DNA of 54,993 bases from Geitlerinema sp. S16 (GCA_011390275.1 JAABST010000030.1:1-54993), one strand, 5' to 3'; numbered from the stretch's first letter, positions 17,798-26,562 are shown. Notes: generated by a model from the sequence alone, not told the origin. A program made the numbers and translations.

Positions 17798-18846
17798 GCC
17801 GAAGTAGAAACGAGCGATTGCGGAGCGTTGGGGTTAGAGTCGTTGGGAAGGGCGTTAGCGGGGTCGTCTAGATCCTCTAGGTCGTCTAGAACGATGCGAT
17901 CGGCTGTGGGATCATCGTCAACCTCTGGCGCGTCTAGCACAACCATTTCGGTTTCAGAAGAGTCAGAGTCAGCCTCTGTGCTATCCGAGGGAGGCGTGAC
18001 GAATTCGGGATGATCAGGTGGGGTCTCTCCGGGATTATCGAGCGTGTCAGGATCGTCTGGCTTGGCGTCTGGCTTAACGGGTGCGGCGGCGATCGCAGCA
18101 CATTCCGCCTGCTTCTCAGGGCTGAGAGCTTGAGCCGTCAAGACATTAACGCGCTCTTGCAGCCATGTGTTGTAAAGCTCCTCGATCAGAGCTTGGCGCG
18201 TGGGGTCATCGAGCTGTGCGGACTTGATGTCATCCAGACGAATAATGATATGCCAATCTGAGATCGCGCGGGGTGGCCAAAGTTGACCGGGCTGACTGAC
18301 CGATAGAAGTTTACTAATGACCGGGTGAGGACGATTTAACGGAACTGGGCCGAGTCTTCCCCCGGTACGGACTTCTGGGCCTTGGGAGTGAGCGATCGCA
18401 CATTGCTCAAAGGTGATTTCACCTTCAAGAATCCGATAGTACAGCTCATGAGCTAGCCCCGCGTCCTGTGTCCGGATCAGCGAATAGATTACCGTATCGA
18501 GGCCCGATTTGCGCTCCATGAAGTGGCGGCGTACTTTTTTGCCCCACTTGGCCTCTTTAAATTTTTGAATGCGCGTCGATCGCGTGGCCATCGCTTCAAC
18601 CTCACCCGGATTGAGGCCGCGCTGTTCCATCCACTGCTGCTGCTCTTCGAGATTGGTTAGCTTATGCCGCTGGCAAATTTCGAGCAGTGCTTGCTGCTTT
18701 TCCTCTTGGGTACAGCCGTACTCCTCGATCGCCTCATCGATCGCCAGCTCCTCGATAAATTTCGGGAGCAGTTCGTACTGCTTTAGGAGTGTCGGGATAG
18801 TGTCGGTTCGTATGGCCCGATCGCCTACGTACAAAACATCAGTCAT
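17794..18846 (-). CDS. Parvulin-type peptidyl-prolyl isomerase of the secretion operon
   Basis: A 350-residue protein. Residues 1-110 are a SurA-like helical N-terminus. Residues about 120-215 form a PpiC/parvulin domain (HELYYRILEGEITFEQCAIAHSQGPE, GGRLGPVPLNRPHP, QPGQLWPP, WHIIIRLDD). Residues 250-350 are acidic, rich in Asp, Pro and Glu, and probably disordered. No signal peptide is visible, so it may act in the cytoplasm on the unfolded secretion substrate. It heads the operon and overlaps the ABC transporter by ATGA. I recall parvulins next to HlyB/HlyD genes in other cyanobacteria. Confidence 0.85.
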   Translation of the reverse strand: MTDVLYVGDRAIRTDTIPTLLKQYELLPKFIEELAIDEAIEEYGCTQEEKQQALLEICQRHKLTNLEEQQQWMEQRGLNPGEVEAMATRSTRIQKFKEAKWGKKVRRHFMERKSGLDTVIYSLIRTQDAGLAHELYYRILEGEITFEQCAIAHSQGPEVRTGGRLGPVPLNRPHPVISKLLSVSQPGQLWPPRAISDWHIIIRLDDIKSAQLDDPTRQALIEELYNTWLQERVNVLTAQALSPEKQAECAAIAAAPVKPDAKPDDPDTLDNPGETPPDHPEFVTPPSDSTEADSDSSETEMVVLDAPEVDDDPTADRIVLDDLEDLDDPANALPNDSNPNAPQSLVSTSA

Positions 18847-19391
18847 GGGTTACTTTCGTAAAAAACCTCGGCTCGGCCAGCACCCGGTCAACAGAGGGCA
18901 AACCTAAGCGATGGTGTTTATGGGCTCGTGACCAGAGAACATGGAGTCCTCGTCACAGCAGCGGAATCGCGTCCCAAGATTATGACATCTTGACGGAACA
19001 CGCTATTACTGACCGTGGCGCACATTTCGTCATGAGTTGACGCGAGACAAAACGATAGACAAAAATGCACGCTTTAATAGCATCAGACTACCAGCCCCTA
19101 GTCCATGTTCCGGGTAGATCTCACGCTCACGCCTGAGGAATGCCGGATTACGCCGCCACTTCATCAAACAGCTTTACCCAATTTTTTCCCAATTCCCCCA
19201 ATCAATCCAATAAAACGGGCGAAACGCATTCCACTTAAAACTTGAAATACGATTTCGCCCGTTATGGCGTTGAAGATGACGCGATCGATATCGCGCTCTC
19301 GGCGAAACGCCTGGAATTTGGAACGATCGCAGCGCGGTATTAGCAGCGCCAGCAATGTCAGCAATGCCCGTTAGTTATGCCATCCCGCCCG
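18847..19391. other. Intergenic region between secretion operon and transaldolase gene
   Basis: The 545 bases contain no convincing gene. A leftward 66-codon frame at 19164-19364 needs a TTG start and has no ribosome-binding site. The right part holds a long inverted repeat (19214-19263). The left part should hold the promoter of the leftward secretion operon, but no clear -35/-10 pair stands out. Confidence 0.5.
19214..19263. repeat. 11-bp perfect inverted repeat with 28-base loop
   Basis: The arms AACGGGCGAAA (19214-19224) and TTTCGCCCGTT (19253-19263) pair perfectly. It lies 129 bases downstream of the transaldolase stop and could act as a distant terminator or be the relic of a small mobile repeat. 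No T tract follows. Confidence 0.6.
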
Positions 19392-20561
19392 CTAGGTCAA
19401 ATGGGCAGCGCCAAGACCAGCCGCCATTTCATCCGGCGCAATTTTGCCATCATGATTGATATCAAGCGCATCAAACACGGCATCTGTCCCCGCCCATTCC
19501 TCGCGGGTAATGAAGCCATCACCATCTAGGTCATAGATGTGGAAAATATCCTCGGCGGCATGGGAGACAATCTCTTCCCCTTCGAGACGCGATAAACGCT
19601 GTTTCAACAAGGTTTCAAGGGCTTCGAGCGCTTTGGAAAAACCCGCAATGCCTTCGCTCAGTTTTTCTGAGGCCATCTTGTCTTCGGCGTGCATCTGCTC
19701 GAACACCGCCTGACTCATATCGATTTTTTCGATATCGCTCGCAGTTGCGTTTTCCGGCGACAGCTTGCGCGGTAAATCTTCTTCGGTGGAGTTAAGGATT
19801 TCGAGCAGTTTGGGCGAAATTGTAAGCAAGTCACAGCCCGCGAGTTCGGTAATCTCTCCAATATTGCGGAAGCTTGCGCCCATCACTTCGGTCGCGTAAC
19901 CGAATTTTTTGTAGTAGTTGTAGATGCTCGTCACCGACAAAACGCCGGGATCTTCCGCCGCAGGGTAAGCATCACGACCCGTTTTTTGTTTGTACCAGTC
20001 GAGAATACGACCGACGAAGGGGGAGATGAGCGTGATCCCCGCTTCGGCGCAGGCGATCGCCTGGTGCAAGCCAAACAGCAGGGTTAAATTGCAGTGAATG
20101 CCTTCTGTCTCAAGTTGTTCAGCGGCCTTGATGCCTTCCCAGGTCGAAGCGATTTTGATCAGAATGCGATCGCGGGAAATCCCCGCCGCTTCGTACTGGG
20201 CGATGATGTCGTGCGCCGTGTCGATCGTTGTCTGCGTGTCGTAGGACAGCCGCGCATCAACCTCGGTTGAAACTCGACCGGGGATAATTTCGAGAATCTT
20301 GAGGCCAAACGCCACCGCCAGGTGGGTAAAGGCGCGATTGGCCACGGCGTCAGCGCTGGCATCTGCCCCGAGGGCGACCCGCGCTTCTTTAAGCGTATCG
20401 TCAACGATGCCCTGATATTCGGGCATCTGTGCCGCAGCGGTAATCAGCGACGGGTTGGTCGTTGCATCGCGAGGAGTGAAGGTTTCGATCGCGTTGATAT
20501 CGCCGGTGTCGGCCACAACGACAGTCATCTCGCGGAGTTGTTCGAGGAGCGTCTTACTCAT
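19392..20561 (-). CDS. tal: Transaldolase with C-terminal EF-hand pair
   Basis: A 389-residue enzyme of the pentose phosphate pathway. It moves a dihydroxyacetone unit from sedoheptulose-7-phosphate to glyceraldehyde-3-phosphate. Residues 1-325 match TalA/TalB-type transaldolase: [21 protein letters not shown] with Schiff-base Lys136, [21 protein letters not shown]. The last 58 residues add two EF-hands ([12 protein letters not shown] and [12 protein letters not shown]) with full sets of calcium ligands. Normal transaldolase is about 320 residues, so the EF-hand tail is an addition, seen in other cyanobacteria as far as I recall. Calcium control of the enzyme is an inference. Monocistronic. 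Confidence 0.95.
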   Translation of the reverse strand: MSKTLLEQLREMTVVVADTGDINAIETFTPRDATTNPSLITAAAQMPEYQGIVDDTLKEARVALGADASADAVANRAFTHLAVAFGLKILEIIPGRVSTEVDARLSYDTQTTIDTAHDIIAQYEAAGISRDRILIKIASTWEGIKAAEQLETEGIHCNLTLLFGLHQAIACAEAGITLISPFVGRILDWYKQKTGRDAYPAAEDPGVLSVTSIYNYYKKFGYATEVMGASFRNIGEITELAGCDLLTISPKLLEILNSTEEDLPRKLSPENATASDIEKIDMSQAVFEQMHAEDKMASEKLSEGIAGFSKALEALETLLKQRLSRLEGEEIVSHAAEDIFHIYDLDGDGFITREEWAGTDAVFDALDINHDGKIAPDEMAAGLGAAHLT

Positions 20562-20703
20562 ATATCAAAGCTAAAAAACGGTTTCGATCAAGACTATGCA
20601 GATCCAGATCTTAGCGAGGGGATTGCAACAGTATCGGTAGCTAGCGTTTGCAGTGTACTGCGATCCCCAAAGTTGCACTCAAATCTACGGATTACCTCAA
20701 GAC
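20562..20703. other. Upstream region of the transaldolase gene
   Basis: These 142 bases, together with the adjoining element at 20704-20833 and the spacer to 20914, form a 353-base gene-free stretch between divergent genes. A small palindrome GCAGTGTACTGC sits at about 20649-20660. No promoter hexamers can be named with confidence. Confidence 0.35.
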
Positions 20704-20833
20704 TTAGGGGCTGTCATCAATTAAGTTGCTAGCGCTTACCCAGTCAGGGTTACAGCCCCTATTGTTTTGTTGGGTCGGGCATTCAACAGCTCACCCAATA
20801 AGGGTTCTACGATGAATTGATGACACGCCCTAA
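20704..20833. mobile_element. Probable 130-bp MITE or IS remnant with terminal inverted repeats
   Basis: The ends read TTAGGGGCTGTCATCAATT and, on the other strand, TTAGGGCGTGTCATCAATTC: about 19 bases of inverted identity with one small shift. A second inverted pair, AGGGGCTGT and ACAGCCCCT, lies inside at 20706-20714 and 20752-20760. There is no open frame in the interior. Similar GGGCGTGTCATCAATT ends are, from memory, found on insertion sequences in cyanobacteria. The only possible target duplication is TA. The parent transposase is not in the window. Confidence 0.6.
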
Positions 20834-20914
20834 TGAGACTCGGAAATTGATCGGGTTATGCGAGAGTCATGACACGATCGCTGTAGGCTTGAAATCAGCC
20901 AACCTTACGGACTC

Positions 20915-21208
20915 ATGATCATGCCGCAAGAACAAACCCAAACCGGTGCAGAAGCTGTCGATGCTGCGATCGCCGCTGGTATTGACCTAGATGGATCGCC
21001 GATACCTGCCGCCAAGCTTGACCTATACACGCAGGTCATGGCGAAGGAAGCCGACCGACAACGGAGCGGCGTCAGTAACTCGATGCGATCGCGCATCGTT
21101 CGGATCGGCGCAAAACACTTTGCACAGGAAGAACTCGATCACATGCTGTTGGCTGCGGACTTTACGCCCCTAAAAGCGAAAGAAATTGCGTTTTACTACG
21201 GAAAATAA
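20915..21208 (+). CDS. Conserved-looking small protein of unknown function
   Basis: A 97-residue protein starting at ATG 20915 (a second ATG at 20921 is two codons on). It is helical, with AAIAAGIDLDGSPIP, then LDLYTQVMAKEADRQRSGVSN, then MRSRIVRIGAKHFAQEELD and a C-terminal FTPLKAKEIAFYYGK. The regular codon use and full termination by a hairpin at 21231-21266 support a real gene. There is no signal peptide or membrane segment, so it is probably cytoplasmic. I do not recognise the family securely. It is preceded by the MITE-like element, which may have altered its promoter. Confidence 0.7.
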   Translation: MIMPQEQTQTGAEAVDAAIAAGIDLDGSPIPAAKLDLYTQVMAKEADRQRSGVSNSMRSRIVRIGAKHFAQEELDHMLLAADFTPLKAKEIAFYYGK

Positions 21209-21230
21209 GACCGCTCTTTATACGCGACTT

Positions 21231-21266
21231 TATCAATAGATAACCATCAATAGATAACTATTGATA
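21231..21266 (+). terminator. Hairpin terminator made of a repeated ATCAATAGATAAC unit
   Basis: The 13-base unit occurs twice (21232-21244 and 21246-21258). The following CTATTGATA pairs with either copy, giving alternative hairpins of 8-9 bp; the compact form spans 21246-21265 with a 4-base loop. It lies 23 bases after the upstream stop codon. AT-rich, with no long T tract. Confidence 0.5.
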
Positions 21267-21470
21267 AATCACCGATGGAGCCTGTCGAGCTAAAGATTCA
21301 TGCGAATTGACTTTAGGCTCAATTTGCTCCTTTTTTTGCGGATTAACTCAGTCACCGGGACAAAACCCAACCGACGAGTTCAGGCTGGTTTTAGGCCATC
21401 TTTCATTCTTGTTCCTGTACTCAGGCGGATCAAAATAGCGTTAGTTCAACCAAACGAAAACACGATCGTA

Positions 21471-21950
21471 CTATTTTTGATTCAGATCTTTGAGCTGTGC
21501 CTCGAATCTGGCGATGAGTTCTGCCTCTTCACGGGCTTCATCATCGTCCCCACCTTTTTTCTTGGGAGGCAGGAGCCGATCACGCAGCGCCATGAGTCGA
21601 TCGCGCATGGTCGTCGGGCGGCCGCGATGGCGGAGTTGATGCTCTCGGAGCTGGGACTGGCGCAGTATACGTGCGGCTTTTGCGTCTCGCCGTCTTTGGG
21701 CTTTGCGTAGATCGATACGTCCGCCTGTGCCGATATTGCTCAACTCTTCGCGCAATGCGTCGATATCGTCCAGGTAACTCGGGAGTCCCTGCACTTCATC
21801 TTCGCTCGTCCAGTACGTCACGATCCCGCTCCAAGCCCAGCCGCCCAGAATGCCAAAGAGCAAGGAGAGGAACGTCGGGTAGCCCAGAACGACAAAACTG
21901 ACGGCGAAGGCCAGTCCCCAGCTAAATCCAACTAAGATGATTTGGCTCAT
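21471..21950 (-). CDS. Small membrane protein with charged helical tail
   Basis: A 159-residue protein. Two hydrophobic helices at about 4-22 and 26-46 are joined by a short turn. The remaining 110 residues are strongly charged and helical: an acidic start (SEDEVQGL), an Arg-rich middle (RKAQRRRDAKAARILRQ), then PPKKKGGDDDEAREEAEL. The tail is probably cytoplasmic and may form a coiled coil. I do not recognise the family. It lies 15 bases downstream of the TIGR02450 gene on the same strand, so the two are likely cotranscribed. Confidence 0.75.
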   Translation of the reverse strand: MSQIILVGFSWGLAFAVSFVVLGYPTFLSLLFGILGGWAWSGIVTYWTSEDEVQGLPSYLDDIDALREELSNIGTGGRIDLRKAQRRRDAKAARILRQSQLREHQLRHRGRPTTMRDRLMALRDRLLPPKKKGGDDDEAREEAELIARFEAQLKDLNQK

Positions 21951-21965
21951 AGTTTTGAGATCCCG

Positions 21966-22328
21966 TTAGTCTGGGCGGGTGGCGAGTTGGGCGTAATGAT
22001 CCGCTGAGTGCAGGGCGATCGCGGGAGATGAGAGTTCCGGGCGCTCCAGGGGTGGAGGCTCGATAACGTCACCCCAATCGGGATCGGGTGTAAGTTCAGC
22101 TTGTTCGGCGAGGGATTTCCAGCCCGGTCGCCATTGATCTCGATCCTTGAGCGCTTTGGCGTTGACCCAAAAGCGTGTGTTGCGATCGCAGGACGCGACC
22201 AGTTCCGCGAAAACGAAGCCATCTTCGTTTTTACGGTTGATGACTTGAAAGTGTCGCCAGCCCCACGTACGGAGCATGGATGTCCATTTCGAGCCAAGAA
22301 GATGGGGATATTTGGCTTTTTTGGCCAT
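21966..22328 (-). CDS. TIGR02450-family Trp-rich protein
   Basis: A 120-residue protein whose first 70 residues match the small Trp-rich TIGR02450 family: GSKWTSM, WGWRHFQVINRK, FVFAELVASCDRN, RFWVNAKALKDRDQW and GWKSL. The family is found in cyanobacteria and some proteobacteria, and its function is unknown. Residues 75-120 are a variable Pro-rich acidic tail. Cytoplasmic, no signal peptide. It leads a likely two-gene leftward unit with the membrane protein gene 15 bases downstream. Confidence 0.85.
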   Translation of the reverse strand: MAKKAKYPHLLGSKWTSMLRTWGWRHFQVINRKNEDGFVFAELVASCDRNTRFWVNAKALKDRDQWRPGWKSLAEQAELTPDPDWGDVIEPPPLERPELSSPAIALHSADHYAQLATRPD

Positions 22329-22423
22329 GGGTCAACACATAAACGAAGCGATTTGATTGTAAATGACAGATGTAGATGCCAGAGAACAAATCAATGAGAT
22401 TGTTACGAAGGGGATGATCTGAG

Positions 22424-22459
22424 GATCAATTAATCAGATTATTCAGATCCTAATTGATC
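22424..22459. terminator. Hairpin downstream of the rhomboid gene
   Basis: The arms GATCAATTA (22424-22432) and TAATTGATC (22451-22459) pair perfectly around an 18-base loop. GATCAAT-type words recur several times between 22390 and 22520. It lies in the leftward path after the rhomboid stop (22538). AT-rich and without a T tract, so the terminator call is tentative. Confidence 0.4.
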
Positions 22460-22537
22460 AATTTAGACAACAAACGATTCAAGGGTCAATCAACAATGAA
22501 TCAACGATCAATCGAGAGATCTGTAGAACTTTGCGGC

Positions 22538-23104
22538 TTAAAAGTTTGATTTTCGCACAGTCCGAGCGGGGAGCTGCTTCGCTGCCAGAACGCCACCAAT
22601 AAAGCCAAAGAGATGGCCTTCCCAGGATACGCCGGGTTGTCCTGGCAAGACGCCAAACATCAGTCCCCCGTAGAAAAACAACACCACCATCGATAACAAA
22701 ATGGATTGAGCGCTGCGCTCGAACAGCCCCCGCGCCAGCAAAAAGCCGAGATACCCGAAAATAGCTCCGCTCGCGCCAATGTGGACACCGGCAGATCCAA
22801 AGAGCCAGACGCCAGCACCGCCGACCACCATGGCGAAAATCGAAGCGCTGTAAAAGGTGTTAATCCCGTAGGACATTACCAGCCAGCCGAGAATGATGAA
22901 GGGGACGGTGTTGGAGATGAGATGCGTAAAATTGCCGTGAAGGAAGGGCATCCAGAGGATGCCCCAAAGTGATTCGGGATCGCGGGGGATGACGCCGAAG
23001 CGATCGAGGCGACCACGATAGATGAAGGTATCGACGATTTCGACCAGCCACATGGCCGAGACAAAGGTGCCGAGGGTTTGGATTTGATTATTGAGTCGTT
23101 TCAT
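22538..23104 (-). CDS. Rhomboid-family intramembrane serine protease
   Basis: A 188-residue membrane protein with six predicted helices. Rhomboid landmarks are all present: HGNFTHLISN (residues 56-65), the nucleophile motif GASGAIFG with Ser112, and the catalytic His164 in WEGHLFGFIGG. It should cleave transmembrane helices of substrate proteins inside the membrane. No additional soluble domain is attached, so it is a minimal six-helix rhomboid. Substrates cannot be predicted. The neighbours on both sides are on the same strand but 200 or more bases away. Confidence 0.92.
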   Translation of the reverse strand: MKRLNNQIQTLGTFVSAMWLVEIVDTFIYRGRLDRFGVIPRDPESLWGILWMPFLHGNFTHLISNTVPFIILGWLVMSYGINTFYSASIFAMVVGGAGVWLFGSAGVHIGASGAIFGYLGFLLARGLFERSAQSILLSMVVLFFYGGLMFGVLPGQPGVSWEGHLFGFIGGVLAAKQLPARTVRKSNF

Positions 23105-23343
23105 CGTCGCGATCTCGGGGTAACGCAGCCCGTGCTAAAGAGGGTCAGTACAGCAACCTACACGCCGAATCGCGTCGGTTTCGATCTCGTACGTCAACAT
23201 ACTGCTGAACTATGGTTGTCCCAGCCTAACAAGTTTAGCCAGGGAGAGTCTTTTGAAATCCGCAGTGTGTCAACAATGTGAAAGGGAGCTTGTGTGATTG
23301 TTTGGGCTGAGGCGATCGCGATCGTTCGCCCGGTGGGTCAGCT

Positions 23344-24528
23344 CTAGCGAGCGGTTTGGAGCTGAAGTCGGAGATCGCGATCGGCGTCGAGCGTGACCCG
23401 TGGGGCGTCGTTTGTGGTGGGGGGGTCGTTCCAGAGCAGACCGATGCTGCCGAGGGGCAAGCTTGGTAGGCTGGCGTCGTGATTGCTAAGCCAGAGTAGG
23501 GGAGCATCGGGTGGTGTGGCGTCTCGCTGTCGGGCATCAAGGGCGTGATTGCAGTCGATCGCGGCGAGGGCTTCGAGGACGATGCGATGTCCATGCACCA
23601 GGCCAGTTTGGGCGCTCCAAAAGCTCACTTCAAGCTGGGCGCGACTGGCGTAGAAGTAGATCGAGGCGGCGGTACTGGCGGCTTGCTCAAACTGGTCTGG
23701 CTGCCAGGTGGCGCGATCGTCGATCACGATCGTGACTTTGCGGCCACTGTTTTGGGTCTCCAGCTCTCGGACGCGCAATTCACCGAGGCGGGCGCTGCTT
23801 TTCCAGTGGATTAGCCGCATGGGATCGCCGGTGCGATAGGCGCGTAGGGTGCGCGTGACTCCTTCTTGAGCGTCGATGGACTGGCGATCGCGGCTGGCGG
23901 TGACGGGATTACGTTCATCGCCGAGGCGATCGATGATCGGGCAGCGACTGAGGGGTAAGACTTGGGGATAAACGACGGCTTTGGCGGGGACGTGATGCAG
24001 CGACCTCGCCCAAAATAGACCCAGGGGCGCTCCAGTTCTGACCCAGAGGCGATCCCAAACGTAGACGCCGCGACGCTGGGCGGTCTGGCGATCGCTCCAG
24101 TGGTGATGAGCCTCCGGGGTGAGCGTGTCGATCGCGTGGTGATCGTGGCCGCCAAGCGCCGGATCGCGTTCATCAACAATTTGAATTAGGGCTTTGGTCT
24201 GTTTGCGGTTGGTATTTCGCACCTGTAGGCTAATTTCGATCGTTTCGCCGACGCTGATCGGCGTGATCGACGATCGTTCAATATCGAGATCACGCAACAT
24301 CCGCCGCGACTGCCAGCCCGTCAGTCCCAACAGCGCAAACGTTAACCCACTAATGGCGTAAAGCCAGCCCACCATAGTGTTAGTGGCCGCGCCAAAATAG
24401 GCGATGGAAATCACCAGGACGACCCAGCCGCTATAGGATGGCCGCACCCAGTGGGTTTCAAGTCGGTGGTTCAAACTGCGATGAAGACGGCGCAGATAGC
24501 GGGCGATCGCACGAAAGAATTGAAACAT
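23344..24528 (-). CDS. DUF58 domain protein
   Basis: A 394-residue protein from ATG 24528 (MFQFFRAIARYL); the frame is open upstream through a tandem repeat and an ATG at 24558, which is less likely. Two membrane helices at about 35-75 follow a basic N-terminus. A beta-rich middle leads to the DUF58 signature, YRTGDPMRLIHWKSSARLGELRVRELE. The end is a von Willebrand-A-like fold (TIVIDDRATW). DUF58 proteins usually work with MoxR ATPases and transglutaminase-like proteins, but neither gene is nearby. Function unknown; membrane-anchored. Confidence 0.85.
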   Translation of the reverse strand: MFQFFRAIARYLRRLHRSLNHRLETHWVRPSYSGWVVLVISIAYFGAATNTMVGWLYAISGLTFALLGLTGWQSRRMLRDLDIERSSITPISVGETIEISLQVRNTNRKQTKALIQIVDERDPALGGHDHHAIDTLTPEAHHHWSDRQTAQRRGVYVWDRLWVRTGAPLGLFWARSLHHVPAKAVVYPQVLPLSRCPIIDRLGDERNPVTASRDRQSIDAQEGVTRTLRAYRTGDPMRLIHWKSSARLGELRVRELETQNSGRKVTIVIDDRATWQPDQFEQAASTAASIYFYASRAQLEVSFWSAQTGLVHGHRIVLEALAAIDCNHALDARQRDATPPDAPLLWLSNHDASLPSLPLGSIGLLWNDPPTTNDAPRVTLDADRDLRLQLQTAR

Positions 24529-24532
24529 AGAC

Positions 24533-24584
24533 GCCAGAAGAGCAAGCCAGAAGAACAAGCCAGAAGAACAAGCCAGAAGAACAA
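24533..24584. repeat. Four tandem 13-bp repeats in the DUF58 leader
   Basis: The unit GCCAGAAGARCAA occurs four times without gaps: 24533-24545 (one base variant), 24546-24558, 24559-24571 and 24572-24584. It ends four bases upstream of the preferred DUF58 start codon, covering the ribosome-binding region on the leftward strand. Because 13 is not a multiple of three, each copy change would shift any upstream in-frame start. Confidence 0.85.
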
Positions 24585-24666
24585 CACTAAGGAGCGATCG
24601 GAACGCTTCGAGTCCAGGGGTGTATTTTGGCCTGGTGCGATCCTCTGTTGCGATCGTAGCAGCCTG

Positions 24667-26562
24667 CTAGCGGGCGAGGGTGCGGGAGGGAAAGCGAGAG
24701 GAGCTGATGGGTGGCGGTACGTCGTTGCTGTTATCGGTGTCATCGATGCTAAAGGCGGGCTGTGGAGATCGCGTCTCCTCGGAGTCCGCACTATTCGGTT
24801 GCGCCTCAGAGGAGACGCTGGAATTTTCCTCCTGGAGGGTCGCTTCGGTGAAGCCTTGATCCGTCCACAGGCGATCGAGGTGCTGGGATGGAACCGTGAG
24901 ATAGAGGGTTTGCCCAACGTCGAGGGTCGTATCCAGCAAATCCCAGGCATGGCGCGTTTGCCCGTGGTTTGATTCAAGGTAGAGCGGCACAAAATCGCCA
25001 CGCATGGCGGCGTGTTGCAACCGTTGACCCAGCAGCGGATGTCCTGCGTCAATCTCGACAGCGAGGGCGATCCAAAGCTGACCCCCCGTCATACCACTGC
25101 CCAGGATTCGTCCCCCCAAGGCCGCAGCGACAAAGGAATGTGCGGCGATTTCCGTCGGACTCAGAACGGCTTCAAAGTTAAAGACACGCTGCACCATGTC
25201 GGCAAAATCCGAATCGTGGGTGCGAACCACGACGCGAAGCGTGGCGACAAGTTCTTTGGCGGTGAGGGAAATTTCGAGGTTGGTGGTGTCGTCGCTGCTG
25301 ACGGCAAAGAGGGCGTCACAGTGCTTGATATTGGCAGTTTCGAGAATATCGGAAAGGGTGGCATCGCCGTTAATCACGGGAATGCGTAGCGATCGCGCGG
25401 TACTTAAAAATCGACTCTGGGGATCGCGCTCGATCACCACCACGTCATAGCCGTTGTCGTGGAGATGACGAGCAATTTGGATGCCCACCCCGCCCAGACC
25501 ACAGACGATGTAGTGATGTCGGTGGGGAATCGGTGGCATATCCCACACCTGGCGAAAGCGCGTCCCCAAGACCCAATCATTGAGCAGCGCGTAGGCAATC
25601 CCGATCGTCCCGGCTCCGACCAGCATCATCACCGCCGTGAAAATTTTGATCGAGGCCGGAGCGTGTTCGGCCACGTCTTCTTGACCGCCAGCACCGGTAA
25701 TCATACCGACGGAAAAATAGAGCGAATCGACAAAGGTGGTGTGGCGATCGATCGAAACGTAGGTCCAGGTTGCCAGAAAAATCGTCAGCAGCAACACCAA
25801 CAACACAATGATCGAGGACTGGCTTTGACTGCGAAGATTATCCAGCCAGGTGAGAAAGCGCCGAAAGCGCTCTTTCCAGGTTTTACGCACGCTTTGAGCT
25901 TGGGGACGAGTCGCCACAATCAGTCGATCGCCCACCCGCAATACCTGCCGACAGCAGATAGCCGACACCAAATCAAGCTTCGGCTCATGGGCGGGGCGAT
26001 AGTAAATCGACATCCGCGATCGGTCTTCCCACAGTTGGTTTAACCCCAGACCCAGCCAGGGATGCGCTTCGTCAATTAGTTCTTCATGGATCGGCCAGGT
26101 GCGTTCAAATAACTCCACATGCCCGATCGCTTTGTTACCAAACGCTGCAAAGCTAAAAATCGGAGCGGCGATCGCCGAAACGCTGGCGGTCACGTGATGT
26201 TCGAGGGTGCGATCGAGCCGATCGCCCAGGCGCGTATTAAACAGCCGACTCACAATCCGAATCTCAGGATTGAGCAAACGCGCCCGCACCAAAATCGCCA
26301 AATTCAGCGCATCATCGGCACTGGCCAACACGATCGACTCCGCCGTCTGAATGCCCGCTGTGATTAGGGTTTCATCCATTCTGGGATCACCGACCACAAT
26401 GTCGTCACTGCTCCGAAACCAAGACGATGGCCGATCGTGAACACCCACAGCCGCCACGCCCAACTGTTGCAGCAGAGTCAAAATTCGGTAGCCCGTTCGA
26501 CCCAGGTCACAGACGACAATTCGGGGATTCACGTTTGACCTCTCACGCGTTAATTTGATCAA
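24667..26562 (-). CDS. Two-helix ion channel flanked by two RCK (TrkA-N) domains
   Basis: A 631-residue membrane protein. Residues about 12-130 form an NAD-binding RCK domain (VVCDLGRTGYRI), with an RCK-C-like part to about 220. Residues 250-327 hold two membrane helices with a pore loop between. A second RCK domain lies at about 350-470 (IVCGLGGVGIQI), followed by an RCK-C part to about 580 and a disordered acidic tail. The pore loop reads SVGMITGAGGQED instead of the K+ filter TVGYG, so potassium selectivity is doubtful. It probably senses a nucleotide or ion and gates transport. Neighbours give no hint about the ion. Confidence 0.85.
   Translation of the reverse strand: MIKLTRERSNVNPRIVVCDLGRTGYRILTLLQQLGVAAVGVHDRPSSWFRSSDDIVVGDPRMDETLITAGIQTAESIVLASADDALNLAILVRARLLNPEIRIVSRLFNTRLGDRLDRTLEHHVTASVSAIAAPIFSFAAFGNKAIGHVELFERTWPIHEELIDEAHPWLGLGLNQLWEDRSRMSIYYRPAHEPKLDLVSAICCRQVLRVGDRLIVATRPQAQSVRKTWKERFRRFLTWLDNLRSQSQSSIIVLLVLLLTIFLATWTYVSIDRHTTFVDSLYFSVGMITGAGGQEDVAEHAPASIKIFTAVMMLVGAGTIGIAYALLNDWVLGTRFRQVWDMPPIPHRHHYIVCGLGGVGIQIARHLHDNGYDVVVIERDPQSRFLSTARSLRIPVINGDATLSDILETANIKHCDALFAVSSDDTTNLEISLTAKELVATLRVVVRTHDSDFADMVQRVFNFEAVLSPTEIAAHSFVAAALGGRILGSGMTGGQLWIALAVEIDAGHPLLGQRLQHAAMRGDFVPLYLESNHGQTRHAWDLLDTTLDVGQTLYLTVPSQHLDRLWTDQGFTEATLQEENSSVSSEAQPNSADSEETRSPQPAFSIDDTDNSNDVPPPISSSRFPSRTLAR

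Noticed and set aside
19164..19364. Leftward 66-codon frame downstream of the transaldolase gene
   Set aside because: It needs a TTG start, has no ribosome-binding site and matches no family I know. It overlaps the 19214-19263 inverted repeat.
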